A stretch of DNA of 64,000 nucleotides from Lachnospiraceae bacterium UBA4364 (lineage in GTDB: Bacteria; Bacillota; Clostridia; Lachnospirales; Lachnospiraceae), in contig DGSK01000001.1 of the NCBI GenBank assembly GCA_002393955.1, positions 164,356 through 228,355 of the forward strand. Direction: 5' to 3'. The notes beneath the pieces are model-generated. The model was not told the origin of the DNA and made no database searches. It saw only the letters and a list, made by a program, of their open reading frames with translations. Positions 51,042-59,487 of the stretch are shown piece by piece; position 1 is the first letter of the stretch; each line of letters begins with the position of its first letter. Position numbers and translations under genes: made by a program.

Positions 51042-53567
51042 TTACTTCTTCTTTTTTGCACTCTTATACTCGCTTCCGGAAGCAATCTTAGCTTCGGCTT
51101 CTGCGATCTTTTTCTCAAGCTCTGATTTCAGGTCTTCCCTTATCTTTACCTTTGCATCAGATATCATGAGTTTCTTCTGCTCCTCTTCTTTCTTCATCCG
51201 TATCTTTTCAGCCTTACGCTTTTCGATAATACTCTGTTCTTCCTTCGTATATGGAAGATATGCGAATACAGATACGGACAGTGGCTTTAAGTGCACACAG
51301 ATGGAGTTATCAAAGCCGTTGCATTTTTCATCCCTTGCAAGGATCAGATTGGGATTAGCTGACTCACTTCCGCCATACGCTTCATCTGCAGAGCATAATA
51401 TTTCCTGATACTTTCCATCCTCGGGAACGCCTGTCTCATACTTCGGATAATCCACATTGGCAAAATTAAACAGCACAAGAAGCTCATCATTTCCATTCTT
51501 TCTTACAAATGAAAGAACATTGCGCTCAGCCGCATTCTCATCCACCCACTTGAATCCCTCTTCCGAAGTGTCGGAAGACAATGACGGATGTTTTGTATAG
51601 AAACGGTTTAAATCCCTGATGAAATTCTTGAAATACTGCTGGCTCTCGCTGTAGGTATTAAGATCTATACGCTTACCTCCCTCAAAAGAATCAGGTATTC
51701 CTATTTCCTGCCCCATAAATGTGGACATCTTTCCAACATGGAAAAGCTGATATGCAAAGAGAAGCTTTAAATTCTCCCACTTTGTCAGCTCATCACCGTT
51801 CACCCTTGAATACAGGCCGCCCTGACCAAAATCCAGATGGGAATGCGTTACCGGAAGTATATAATTCTCACAGTATTGATAAAGAGTACTGTCAGTAAGT
51901 TCCTGATGATAATGCTTCCTCTCTATGGGATCCTTGGAAAGGTAATCAGCCAGCTCATTTGTAAAATTCGGATCAGACTTATAATCAAAACCGAGGGAAT
52001 GCTCCCCTGAGCCGGTAACAGTGCTGTATCCGCTGGATTCTTCCGCAATGGTAAATATTCCGGTATTCATATCATGGAGCATACGGTTTGCTTCTTTAAG
52101 AAAATCTATAGTATCAAGATTTTCCACACCACCGTACATATTCGGAGTCCATTCACCGGGATTTCTGTAATAATCGAGATACAGCATCCCTGTAACATCC
52201 GAGAATACAAATGCATCCATATGATAAGCCTCAGCCCAGAACCTAAGCGATGAAAGTAAGTACTCCCTTACTTCAGGACGTTTTTTATCAAAAATGAACA
52301 TACCGGTCCTGGGATCCATGCCCATGCGGTAATCACCGTATTCATAGATACTGGTTCCGTCATAACCGCCAAGACCGGACTCTATGTTGCTAAAATCCGT
52401 GATAGTCCACTGCATGATGACACCGATGCCTGCCCTGTGCATCTTGTCAACGAACAGTTTATAATCATCCGGCTTTCCGTAACGCCATGTGGGCGCAAAG
52501 AAAAGCGCCGGGTGGTATCCGCAGGTATTGTCATCCGGATATTCCATAAAAGGCATAAGCGAAACATGGGAATAGCCCATATTTTTTACATACTTTGCAA
52601 GTCCGTCGGCAAGCTCCGCAATATTTACATTTTTCCCGTCCGTGCCGCAGGATGAAAGCGGCACCTCATAGATATTTAAAGGTATAGCCTTAACCGAATC
52701 TTTTTCGCCCTGTTCCTTCGGGATATATGCTGCTTTTTTGCGTTCCTTCATCCACTTGGCATCATCCCAGTCATATGAAGACTCATAGGTCACCCGGCTT
52801 GCGCCGTCCCTCTTTGCCTCCTGCATAAAGCAGTAGGGATCAGCCTTCATTGTCTTAGCCCCGCCATGCATGACTATTTCAAATTTGTAATTATCTCCTT
52901 CTTCGATACCCGGAACAAAAAGCTCAAATATTCCGCTGCGTTCACGCCTGTTCATCGGTGTTTCCAGACCGTTCCAGTCATTGAAATCGCCCACAACACT
53001 TACCCTGATGGCATTAGGTGCCCATACCCTGAACATACAGCCTCTTACATTCTTCACGCTCTTTTTATGAGCTCCCATATAAAGATAGGTCTTATTGTCC
53101 GCACCGGATAAAAACCTGTCCTCGTCGCTTTCTGCGATCTCCTGACGGAAATTGTAAATATCCCTGACATCCCTTACACGGTACTTTTTAGGTTTTCTCT
53201 TTTTTAAAGAAGCGGTCTTTTTTTCATCGGAAACATCTTCCGTGATGGATTCTTCATTTTTTTCTTCTATCGGATATTCAATATGATACTTATAATCAAA
53301 GCGGTCATTTCCGGAAAGTACTGCAGCAAAGAAGCCGGCCTCATCAGCCATTTCCATCTTCACTTCTTCCTTTACGGTCCGGCCCCGGGTTCCCTTTGTA
53401 TCATCCACATAGACATATACATTTTCAGCTCCCGGAAAAAAGCACTGTATAAGTGACTGCCTGCCCGCATTATGGGATCCTAAGAATTCATCCGGCGCAT
53501 CACACTCACCATACACCACTTCCTCGATCTTTGCCCAGTCCATCATGTTGTAAAGTTTTTTGTTCAT
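51042..53567 (-). CDS. GlgB-like GH13 protein with a degenerate active site (probable pseudoenzyme)
   Basis: The 841-residue protein has the full branching-enzyme build: an N1 domain (about 25-100), a charged insert (101-130), a CBM48 domain (about 170-235) and a GH13 barrel (about 295-640), plus a Lys/Glu coiled-coil tail (775-841). However, the catalytic blocks are changed. Region I DWVPAHF is read as QWTITDF (386-392); region II DGLRVDAV as DAFVFSDV (451-458), losing the Arg and the nucleophile Asp (Val454, Ser456); region IV SHDE as THSH (574-577), losing the second Asp. Only the acid Glu (509) remains. It probably binds glycogen-like glucan without acting on it. mscS follows three bases later. 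Confidence 0.85.
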   Translation of the reverse strand: MNKKLYNMMDWAKIEEVVYGECDAPDEFLGSHNAGRQSLIQCFFPGAENVYVYVDDTKGTRGRTVKEEVKMEMADEAGFFAAVLSGNDRFDYKYHIEYPIEEKNEESITEDVSDEKKTASLKKRKPKKYRVRDVRDIYNFRQEIAESDEDRFLSGADNKTYLYMGAHKKSVKNVRGCMFRVWAPNAIRVSVVGDFNDWNGLETPMNRRERSGIFELFVPGIEEGDNYKFEIVMHGGAKTMKADPYCFMQEAKRDGASRVTYESSYDWDDAKWMKERKKAAYIPKEQGEKDSVKAIPLNIYEVPLSSCGTDGKNVNIAELADGLAKYVKNMGYSHVSLMPFMEYPDDNTCGYHPALFFAPTWRYGKPDDYKLFVDKMHRAGIGVIMQWTITDFSNIESGLGGYDGTSIYEYGDYRMGMDPRTGMFIFDKKRPEVREYLLSSLRFWAEAYHMDAFVFSDVTGMLYLDYYRNPGEWTPNMYGGVENLDTIDFLKEANRMLHDMNTGIFTIAEESSGYSTVTGSGEHSLGFDYKSDPNFTNELADYLSKDPIERKHYHQELTDSTLYQYCENYILPVTHSHLDFGQGGLYSRVNGDELTKWENLKLLFAYQLFHVGKMSTFMGQEIGIPDSFEGGKRIDLNTYSESQQYFKNFIRDLNRFYTKHPSLSSDTSEEGFKWVDENAAERNVLSFVRKNGNDELLVLFNFANVDYPKYETGVPEDGKYQEILCSADEAYGGSESANPNLILARDEKCNGFDNSICVHLKPLSVSVFAYLPYTKEEQSIIEKRKAEKIRMKKEEEQKKLMISDAKVKIREDLKSELEKKIAEAEAKIASGSEYKSAKKKK

Positions 53568-53594
53568 CAGCTAACCCCTTCTCTTTTTTTGTAA

Positions 53595-53623
53595 CTGTTC
53601 ACAGCTTAGGAAATTCTGAACAG
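53595..53623 (-). other. Inverted repeat in the leader of the GlgB-like gene
   Basis: CTGTTCA and TGAACAG form a perfect seven-base stem with a 15-base loop between the promoter and the start codon. No T-run follows. It may be an operator or a leader hairpin. Confidence 0.35.
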
Positions 53624-53633
53624 CCAAGGCAAT

Positions 53634-53662
53634 TTTATAATAAACGAATCATGTATTTTCAA
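53634..53662 (-). promoter_or_regulatory. Sigma-A promoter for the GlgB-like/mscS pair
   Basis: TTGAAA (53657-53662) and TATAAA (53634-53639) are 17 bases apart on the minus strand. The leader would be about 60 bases. Confidence 0.65.
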
Positions 53663-53690
53663 TGGTCTTTATTAAATATATTTTGCAAGA

Positions 53691-54929
53691 TCAGATCAGG
53701 TGTATAAATATGCCGCTCCTGAGTTTCGGCTCAAACCATGTGGATTTCGGAGGCATGAGACGGCCTGCGTCGGCAACTGCAAAAAGCTCAGCTATGGAAG
53801 TGGGATACATTGAGAATGCCAGTCCGTTATCAAATCCGTCTGCCCTTGTCTTAAGCTCGTCCAGTCCTCTTATTCCACCTACGAACTCTATCCTATTGTC
53901 AGTCTTAGGATCCTTTATGCCAAGGATATCATCCAGAACATATTTCTGAAGAATCGCAACGTCCAGTCCGTCTACGGGGTCGTCACTTCTGTACTCATCC
54001 TTTATGGTAAGGCTATACCACTTGCCTGCAAGATACATTCCGAAATTACCTTTTGCAACAGGCTTATATGCACTGTCAGCCGGCTCCCCGATTTCAAAGA
54101 GACCTGACATCTTTTCCATGAACTGTTCTGCATTCAGACCGTTTAAGTCATGAACCACCCTGTTGTAATCCATTATCATCAGTTCCTTATCTGGAAAGAT
54201 AACGGACATAAAGAAATTAAATTCTTCATCTCCTGTATATCCGGGATTCTCAGCTCTGCGCTTAAGCCCCACCTTAACTGCAGATGCGCATCTGTGATGG
54301 CCATCAGCAATATAGATGGAATCAATGCCTGCAAAAGCATCACCTATTGCCTTAATATCTGCATCATTATCTATGATAAATACCCTATGCCTGATTCCAT
54401 CATCAGAAACAAAATCATAGAGCGCATCATTTTTCTTTGTCCGCTCAACCACCTCATTTATAACCGCATTCTCACGATATGCAAGGAATATGGGACCGGT
54501 CTGTGCAGAACAGGTATCCACGTGGCGTATCCTGTCTTCTTCCTTGTCAGCCCTGGTATTTTCATGCTTTTTTATTACCGCATTCTGATAATCATCAATT
54601 GATGCGCAGGCTGCGATACCTGTCTGTGTACGACCGTCCATGGTAAGCTCATATATGTAATATACAGCCTTTTCTTCCTGTATGAACCGTCCGTCAGCAA
54701 TCCTTTCCTTAAGCATCTGTGATGCCTTTTCATAAACTTCAGGTGCATAGGTATCCACATTATCGTCAAACTGAGTCTCTGCCCTGTCGATTGCCAGGAA
54801 TGATTCCGGATTTGCATCCACTACAACCTTAGCTTCCTTCCTGCTGTATACGTCATATGGAAGGGCAGCTATCCTGCTCTCCATACCCTTGCCCGGTCTT
54901 ACTGCCTTAAACGGTCTGATGACTGCCAT
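53691..54929 (-). CDS. DUF1015 family protein
   Basis: The function is unknown. The start MAVIRPFKAVRPGKG and the motifs AALPYDVYSRKEA, DGHHRCASAV and MPPKSTWFEPKLRSGIFIHL are family hallmarks. With 412 residues from the ATG at 54929, which has GGAGG eight bases upstream, it has the usual length. It lies just downstream of serC-serA, a linkage I recall from other clostridia, but here a strong terminator separates it, and a TATAAT box lies about 70 bases upstream of its start. A serine-related role is inferred from context only. Confidence 0.88.
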   Translation of the reverse strand: MAVIRPFKAVRPGKGMESRIAALPYDVYSRKEAKVVVDANPESFLAIDRAETQFDDNVDTYAPEVYEKASQMLKERIADGRFIQEEKAVYYIYELTMDGRTQTGIAACASIDDYQNAVIKKHENTRADKEEDRIRHVDTCSAQTGPIFLAYRENAVINEVVERTKKNDALYDFVSDDGIRHRVFIIDNDADIKAIGDAFAGIDSIYIADGHHRCASAVKVGLKRRAENPGYTGDEEFNFFMSVIFPDKELMIMDYNRVVHDLNGLNAEQFMEKMSGLFEIGEPADSAYKPVAKGNFGMYLAGKWYSLTIKDEYRSDDPVDGLDVAILQKYVLDDILGIKDPKTDNRIEFVGGIRGLDELKTRADGFDNGLAFSMYPTSIAELFAVADAGRLMPPKSTWFEPKLRSGIFIHLI

Positions 54930-55104
54930 TATCATATCCTCCGATATTTTATGTATTTCGTGCATGCCTTCTTACAAGCCGCAGATTCTGTATAATTATA
55001 CTCTAAAAGTCCTTTTTTCTCCATATGTTCTTTCAATCAGCCTGATTTTCTCACACGTGCAGCCTTATCCGACGACATTTATGTGAGCAGTAGAACGCAA
55101 CGGA

Positions 55105-55144
55105 ACAAAAAAAGCTGTGCACCGGTCGTACGGTACACAGCTTT
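55105..55144 (-). terminator. Strong terminator after serA
   Basis: AAAGCTGTG-ACCG/CGGT-CACAGCTTT forms a long stem (55111-55144) followed on the minus strand by seven T. It separates serC-serA from the DUF1015 gene. Confidence 0.92.
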
Positions 55145-55166
55145 CCTGTCACTAATATAAAGCTTT

Positions 55167-56333
55167 TTACTTTATCACCCTAACTCTGATCACATCATCA
55201 ATAGCATTCAGCTTTGCAATGATATCGTCATTTGCAGGTGAATCAACATCGATAAGGGTATATGCATAATCACCTTTGGACTTATTGACCATGTTTGAAA
55301 TATTAATTCCCTGGTCACCGAACAGAGCAGTGAACTTGGTGATCATGTTTGCCAGGTTCTTATGGCAGATTGTGATCCTGCCTGCAGTCTGACATACGCC
55401 GGAATCTACATTGGGATAGTTCACGGAGTTAACGATATTACCATTCTCCAGGAAGTTCTGTAACTCATCAACAGCCATGACAGCGCAGTTATCCTCGGCT
55501 TCTGCAGTAGATGCCCCAAGGTGAGGAAGAAGGATAACCCCCTCCTTGCCGGCCGTTACAGGATTAGCGAAATCGGAAACATACTTACGGATCTTACCTG
55601 AGGCAATGCCGTCAAGAACAGCCTGCTCATCAGCCAGAAGGTCACGTGCAAAATTAAGAATGATAACGCCTTCCTCCATCTGGTCTATGGCATCCTTGTT
55701 GATCATCCCCTTTGTTGCATCCATAAGAGGTACATGGATAGTGATAAAATCGCACTGCTTGTAGATATCATTTACGTCAGATACATGATGAACGCCTGAC
55801 TCAAGGCTCCATGCTGCCTTAACAGACAGATAGGGATCATAACCATATACATCCATACCCAGGCTCATTGCTGCATTTGCAACCTTTACGCCGATAGCAC
55901 CCAGGCCGATGATACCGAGCTTCTTGCCAAGTATCTCAGTACCTGCAAATTTCTTCTTTTCCTTCTCTGCAACCTTTGCGATGTTCTCATCGGAAGCATC
56001 ACTCTTTACCCACTCGATACCTCCCACGATATCTCTGGATGCGATAAGCATTCCGGCAAGCACCAGCTCCTTAACAGCATTTGCATTTGCACCGGGAGTA
56101 TTGAATACCACGATTCCCTTCTCAGCGCACTTGTCCAGGGGAATATTATTTACACCCGCACCTGCTCTTGCAACTGCAAGGAGCTTATCTGAAAGCTCCA
56201 TATCATGCATTGCTGCGCTTCTTACAAGAATGGCATCAGCCTCATTTACATCATCAGTTTTTACATAATCGCTTGAAAAGTTATCCAATCCGATATTGGC
56301 AATTGGATTGAGACAATTGTATTTATAAGCCAT
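55167..56333 (-). CDS. serA: D-3-phosphoglycerate dehydrogenase
   Basis: It oxidises 3-phosphoglycerate in the first step of serine synthesis. The NAD fold shows LGIIGLGAIGVKVANAA and DVYGYDP. The catalytic Arg, Glu and His are in FARDLLADEQ, the segment near KYVSDFANP, and LPHLGASTAEAE. The C-terminal ACT domain (about 320-388) may bind serine. At 388 residues it is the short type. GAGAGG precedes the ATG. It follows serC by 28 bases. The call is firm. Confidence 0.95.
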   Translation of the reverse strand: MAYKYNCLNPIANIGLDNFSSDYVKTDDVNEADAILVRSAAMHDMELSDKLLAVARAGAGVNNIPLDKCAEKGIVVFNTPGANANAVKELVLAGMLIASRDIVGGIEWVKSDASDENIAKVAEKEKKKFAGTEILGKKLGIIGLGAIGVKVANAAMSLGMDVYGYDPYLSVKAAWSLESGVHHVSDVNDIYKQCDFITIHVPLMDATKGMINKDAIDQMEEGVIILNFARDLLADEQAVLDGIASGKIRKYVSDFANPVTAGKEGVILLPHLGASTAEAEDNCAVMAVDELQNFLENGNIVNSVNYPNVDSGVCQTAGRITICHKNLANMITKFTALFGDQGINISNMVNKSKGDYAYTLIDVDSPANDDIIAKLNAIDDVIRVRVIK

Positions 56334-56361
56334 TTTAACTTACCTCTCTTAATTTTCGAAA

Positions 56362-57444
56362 TTATTTATTCTCAGTTTCAAACTTCTTCATGAATTCCAC
56401 AAGTGCCTTTACGCCCTCAATAGGCATAGCATTGTAAATGGAAGCCCTCATGCCGCCCACAGATCTGTGACCCTTGAGGTTCTCAAATCCTGCAGCCTTA
56501 GCCTCGGCGATGAACTTGGCATTGAGCTCCTCGCTGTCTGTTACGAAAGGAACGTTCATAAGTGATCTGTCTTCTTTGCGTACAGTACCCTTGAACATTT
56601 CAGACTCATCCAGGTAATCATAAAGTATTGCAGCCTTTTCTTCATTAATCTGCTTCATTGCATCCAGGCCGCCCATCTTCTGAATCCACTTGAACACCTT
56701 GCCGCAGATATAGATTCCGTAGCAGGGAGGAGTGTTGTAGAGCGACTCTGCATCAACCTGTGTCTTATACTTCATGATGGTAGGTGTTCCGGGAAGTACA
56801 TCATCTGTAACAAGATCTTCCCTGATGATAACGATAACAACACCTGCAGGACCGATATTTTTCTGAACACCGCCATAGATAAGGCCGTACTTTGTAACAT
56901 CCATAGGCTCTGACAGGAAGCATGAAGATACATCCGAAACAAGAGTCTTGCCCTTAGTGTTAGGCAGAGTCTTGAACTTTGTTCCGTAGATAGTATTGTT
57001 CTCACAGATATATACATAGTCTGCATCAGGTGATATAGGAAGATCTGAGCAGTCGGGAATATATGAGAATGTCTTATCCTCGGAAGATGCGATCTTGTTT
57101 GCAGTACCATAAAGCTTAGCTTCATTGTAAGCCTTCTTTGCCCACTGACCTGTAACAATATAATCGGCAACCTTATTCTTCATAAGGTTCATGGGAATCT
57201 GTGCAAACTGAAGGTGTGCTCCACCCTGAAGAAAAAGCACCTTATAATTATCGGGAACATTTAAAAGCGAACGAAGGTCAGCCTCTGCTGTCTTGATTAT
57301 CTCGTCGAATACCTTTGACCTGTGGCTCATCTCCATAACGGACATTCCACATCCGCGGTAATCCAGCATCTCCTCTGCAGCTTCTTTTAATACTTCCTCG
57401 GGTAATACTGCCGGTCCGGCCGAGAAATTGTACACTCTGCTCAC
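56362..57444 (-). CDS. serC: Phosphoserine aminotransferase
   Basis: This PLP enzyme makes phosphoserine from 3-phosphohydroxypyruvate and glutamate. The start SRVYNFSAGPAVLPEEVL is typical. QGGAHLQFAQIPMNL lies before the PLP site, and the PLP lysine is in GGVQKNIGPAG. The C-terminus has GHRSVGGMRASIYNAM. I chose the GTG at 57444 because AAGGAGG precedes it; the longer reading has no ribosome site. The 360-residue length is normal. The call is firm. Confidence 0.95.
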   Translation of the reverse strand: MSRVYNFSAGPAVLPEEVLKEAAEEMLDYRGCGMSVMEMSHRSKVFDEIIKTAEADLRSLLNVPDNYKVLFLQGGAHLQFAQIPMNLMKNKVADYIVTGQWAKKAYNEAKLYGTANKIASSEDKTFSYIPDCSDLPISPDADYVYICENNTIYGTKFKTLPNTKGKTLVSDVSSCFLSEPMDVTKYGLIYGGVQKNIGPAGVVIVIIREDLVTDDVLPGTPTIMKYKTQVDAESLYNTPPCYGIYICGKVFKWIQKMGGLDAMKQINEEKAAILYDYLDESEMFKGTVRKEDRSLMNVPFVTDSEELNAKFIAEAKAAGFENLKGHRSVGGMRASIYNAMPIEGVKALVEFMKKFETENK

Positions 57445-57565
57445 TTCTTTTTCCTCCTTGTAGGTAAATGATATATAACTATTCATAACTATTCAGGACA
57501 GTCCGAAACAAATTCAAGTCACGGACGTACTAAAGAGTATCTGTCTTTTCAGTAAAGACTATAAA

Positions 57566-57595
57566 AGTTTACTACCAAACATATTATTAAGTCAA
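57566..57595 (-). promoter_or_regulatory. Candidate promoter for serC-serA
   Basis: TTGACT (57590-57595) and TAAACT (57566-57571) are 18 bases apart on the minus strand. The leader before serC would be about 115 bases, with a short GTCCG/CGGAC pairing but no recognised riboswitch. Confidence 0.45.
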
Positions 57596-57607
57596 TTAAG
57601 ATTTCGT

Positions 57608-59368
57608 TTAACCTTTTTCTTTTGCCAGATCATCTGCATCAAAGGCAGTATCAAGCGGCTTTCCACCGGGAACCATAGGAAACACCTTGTCGTCTTTCTC
57701 TATCTGGCAGTCGATGACAAACGGTCCCTTTGCTTTAAGTGCCCGCTTAATTGCCGGTCCCACCTCTTCCTTACTGGTGATACGTACAGCCTCACAGCCG
57801 AGCCCTTCAGCAACTTTAACAAAATCCACAGCATCATCAAGCACTGTCTGCGAGTAACGCTCACCATAGAAGAGTGTCTGCCACTGCCTAACCATCCCCA
57901 GCACATGGTTGTTTACCACAATCTGGATAATAGGGATATTATACCTTGATGCGGTTGCCAGCTCATTCATATTCATCCTGAAGCACCCGTCACCGCCGAT
58001 ATTTACGACCACCTTATCAGGACGTCCCACCTTGGCTCCGATAGCGGCTCCGAGGCCGTATCCCATAGTACCGAGTCCGCCGGATGTGATAAATGTCCTC
58101 GGCTCCTTAAATTTATAATATTCAGCAGCCCACATCTGATGCTGTCCCACATCCGTTGAGATTATGGCATTGCCTTTAGTTGCTTTGTAAAGCTCTTCGA
58201 TCACATAAGGACAGGTCAGCATACTCTTATCGTATGAAAGCGGCATTTCCTTTTTCATAGTCTTAATATGCTTCATCCATTCCGTATGCTTTTGCGCTGT
58301 AAGCTTTTTATTTATAAGAGCAAGTACCTCTTTTAAGTCACCAACAACAGCACTGGTGGTCTGGATATTCTTATTTATCTCCGCCGCATCGATATCTATG
58401 TGAAGGATCTTTGCCTGAGATGCAAAAGTCTTAGGATTGGATATTACACGGTCAGAGAACCTCGCCCCAAGTGAGATCAGCAGGTCACATTCGCATACAG
58501 CTCTGTTTGTGGTCTTGGAGCCATGCATACCGATCATGCCCGTATATCTGTCACTGTTTTCGTCAAAAGAGCCTTTACTCATAAGTGAGCCGCACACAGG
58601 TGCATCAAGCTTTTCCGCAAACTCAGACAATTCCTTTGATGCGCCGCTTATGACAGCTCCTCCACCCACATAGATCAGGGGCTTTTCGGAATTCTTAAGC
58701 AGCTCAACTGCTTTTTTGATATCCTCATTGTCATACTGCTTTTTTTCAGCAGGCATAACAGGCTTGGCCGGGGTATAAAGGCATGTAGCAGCAGTCACAT
58801 CCTTTGTGATGTCCACAAGAACAGGACCGGGTCTTCCGCTCCTTGCGATCTGGAAAGCCCTGCGAATGGTATCAGCAAGCTTCGTAACATCCTTTACGAT
58901 ATAGCCATGCTTTGTTATGGGCATGGTTATGCCTGCAATATCTACCTCCTGAAAGGAATCTTTTCCCAGCCAGGGAAGGACCACATTTGCCGTTATCGCA
59001 ACAAGAGGAACACTGTCCATATATGCGGTAGCAATACCGGTAACAAGATTAGTTGCACCGGGGCCGCTTGTTGCCAGACATACTCCCACTTTTCCGGTAA
59101 CCCTTGCATAACCGTCCGCTGCATGGGCAGCCCCCTGCTCGTGGCTTGTAAGAACATGCCTTATCTCTGACGAATGTTTGTATAGCTCATCATAAATGTT
59201 AAGGATTGCACCGCCCGGATATCCGAAAACGGTATCAACTCCCTGCTCTTTCAGACACTCTATAACGATCTGTGAGCCTGTCAGCTCACGGGGAGCATTC
59301 TTTCCTGTCCTTGTACTTTTCTTTACTGCATCACTTTTTGCTGAAGCAATTTTAGCTCTGCCGGCCAT
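57608..59368 (-). CDS. ilvB: Acetolactate synthase, large (catalytic) subunit
   Basis: This TPP enzyme makes acetolactate for valine, leucine and isoleucine. The catalytic Glu is in SHEQGAAHAADGYAR, and GYPGGAILNIYDEL precedes it. The TPP-Mg2+ motif is GGDGCFRMNMNELATA with IVVNN. At 586 residues it is full length, with a basic N-terminal stretch (1-28) not found in all relatives. AGGAGG precedes the ATG. No small regulatory subunit (ilvN) is adjacent. It is 119 bases after ilvD, and that gap holds the dispersed repeat. Confidence 0.95.
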   Translation of the reverse strand: MAGRAKIASAKSDAVKKSTRTGKNAPRELTGSQIVIECLKEQGVDTVFGYPGGAILNIYDELYKHSSEIRHVLTSHEQGAAHAADGYARVTGKVGVCLATSGPGATNLVTGIATAYMDSVPLVAITANVVLPWLGKDSFQEVDIAGITMPITKHGYIVKDVTKLADTIRRAFQIARSGRPGPVLVDITKDVTAATCLYTPAKPVMPAEKKQYDNEDIKKAVELLKNSEKPLIYVGGGAVISGASKELSEFAEKLDAPVCGSLMSKGSFDENSDRYTGMIGMHGSKTTNRAVCECDLLISLGARFSDRVISNPKTFASQAKILHIDIDAAEINKNIQTTSAVVGDLKEVLALINKKLTAQKHTEWMKHIKTMKKEMPLSYDKSMLTCPYVIEELYKATKGNAIISTDVGQHQMWAAEYYKFKEPRTFITSGGLGTMGYGLGAAIGAKVGRPDKVVVNIGGDGCFRMNMNELATASRYNIPIIQIVVNNHVLGMVRQWQTLFYGERYSQTVLDDAVDFVKVAEGLGCEAVRITSKEEVGPAIKRALKAKGPFVIDCQIEKDDKVFPMVPGGKPLDTAFDADDLAKEKG

Positions 59369-59408
59369 CTGTATCTGTTCCTCCTGATAGCTTTTAATTT
59401 AGTATTTT

Positions 59409-59433
59409 AAACTTCCCACACCGCGTAGTCTTG
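59409..59433 (-). repeat. Dispersed 25-bp repeat, copy between ilvD and ilvB
   Basis: Read on the minus strand it is the same element as 23019-23043, with two differences (CG for TA in the middle). It lies in the ilvB leader. A separate GGTGTGA-containing stretch lies about 40 bases away toward ilvD. Confidence 0.65.
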
Positions 59434-59487
59434 TGATTAAGTGGGCCTTAGCAATTCTCGAAAATGCGTAGCTGGTGTGAAAAATAT

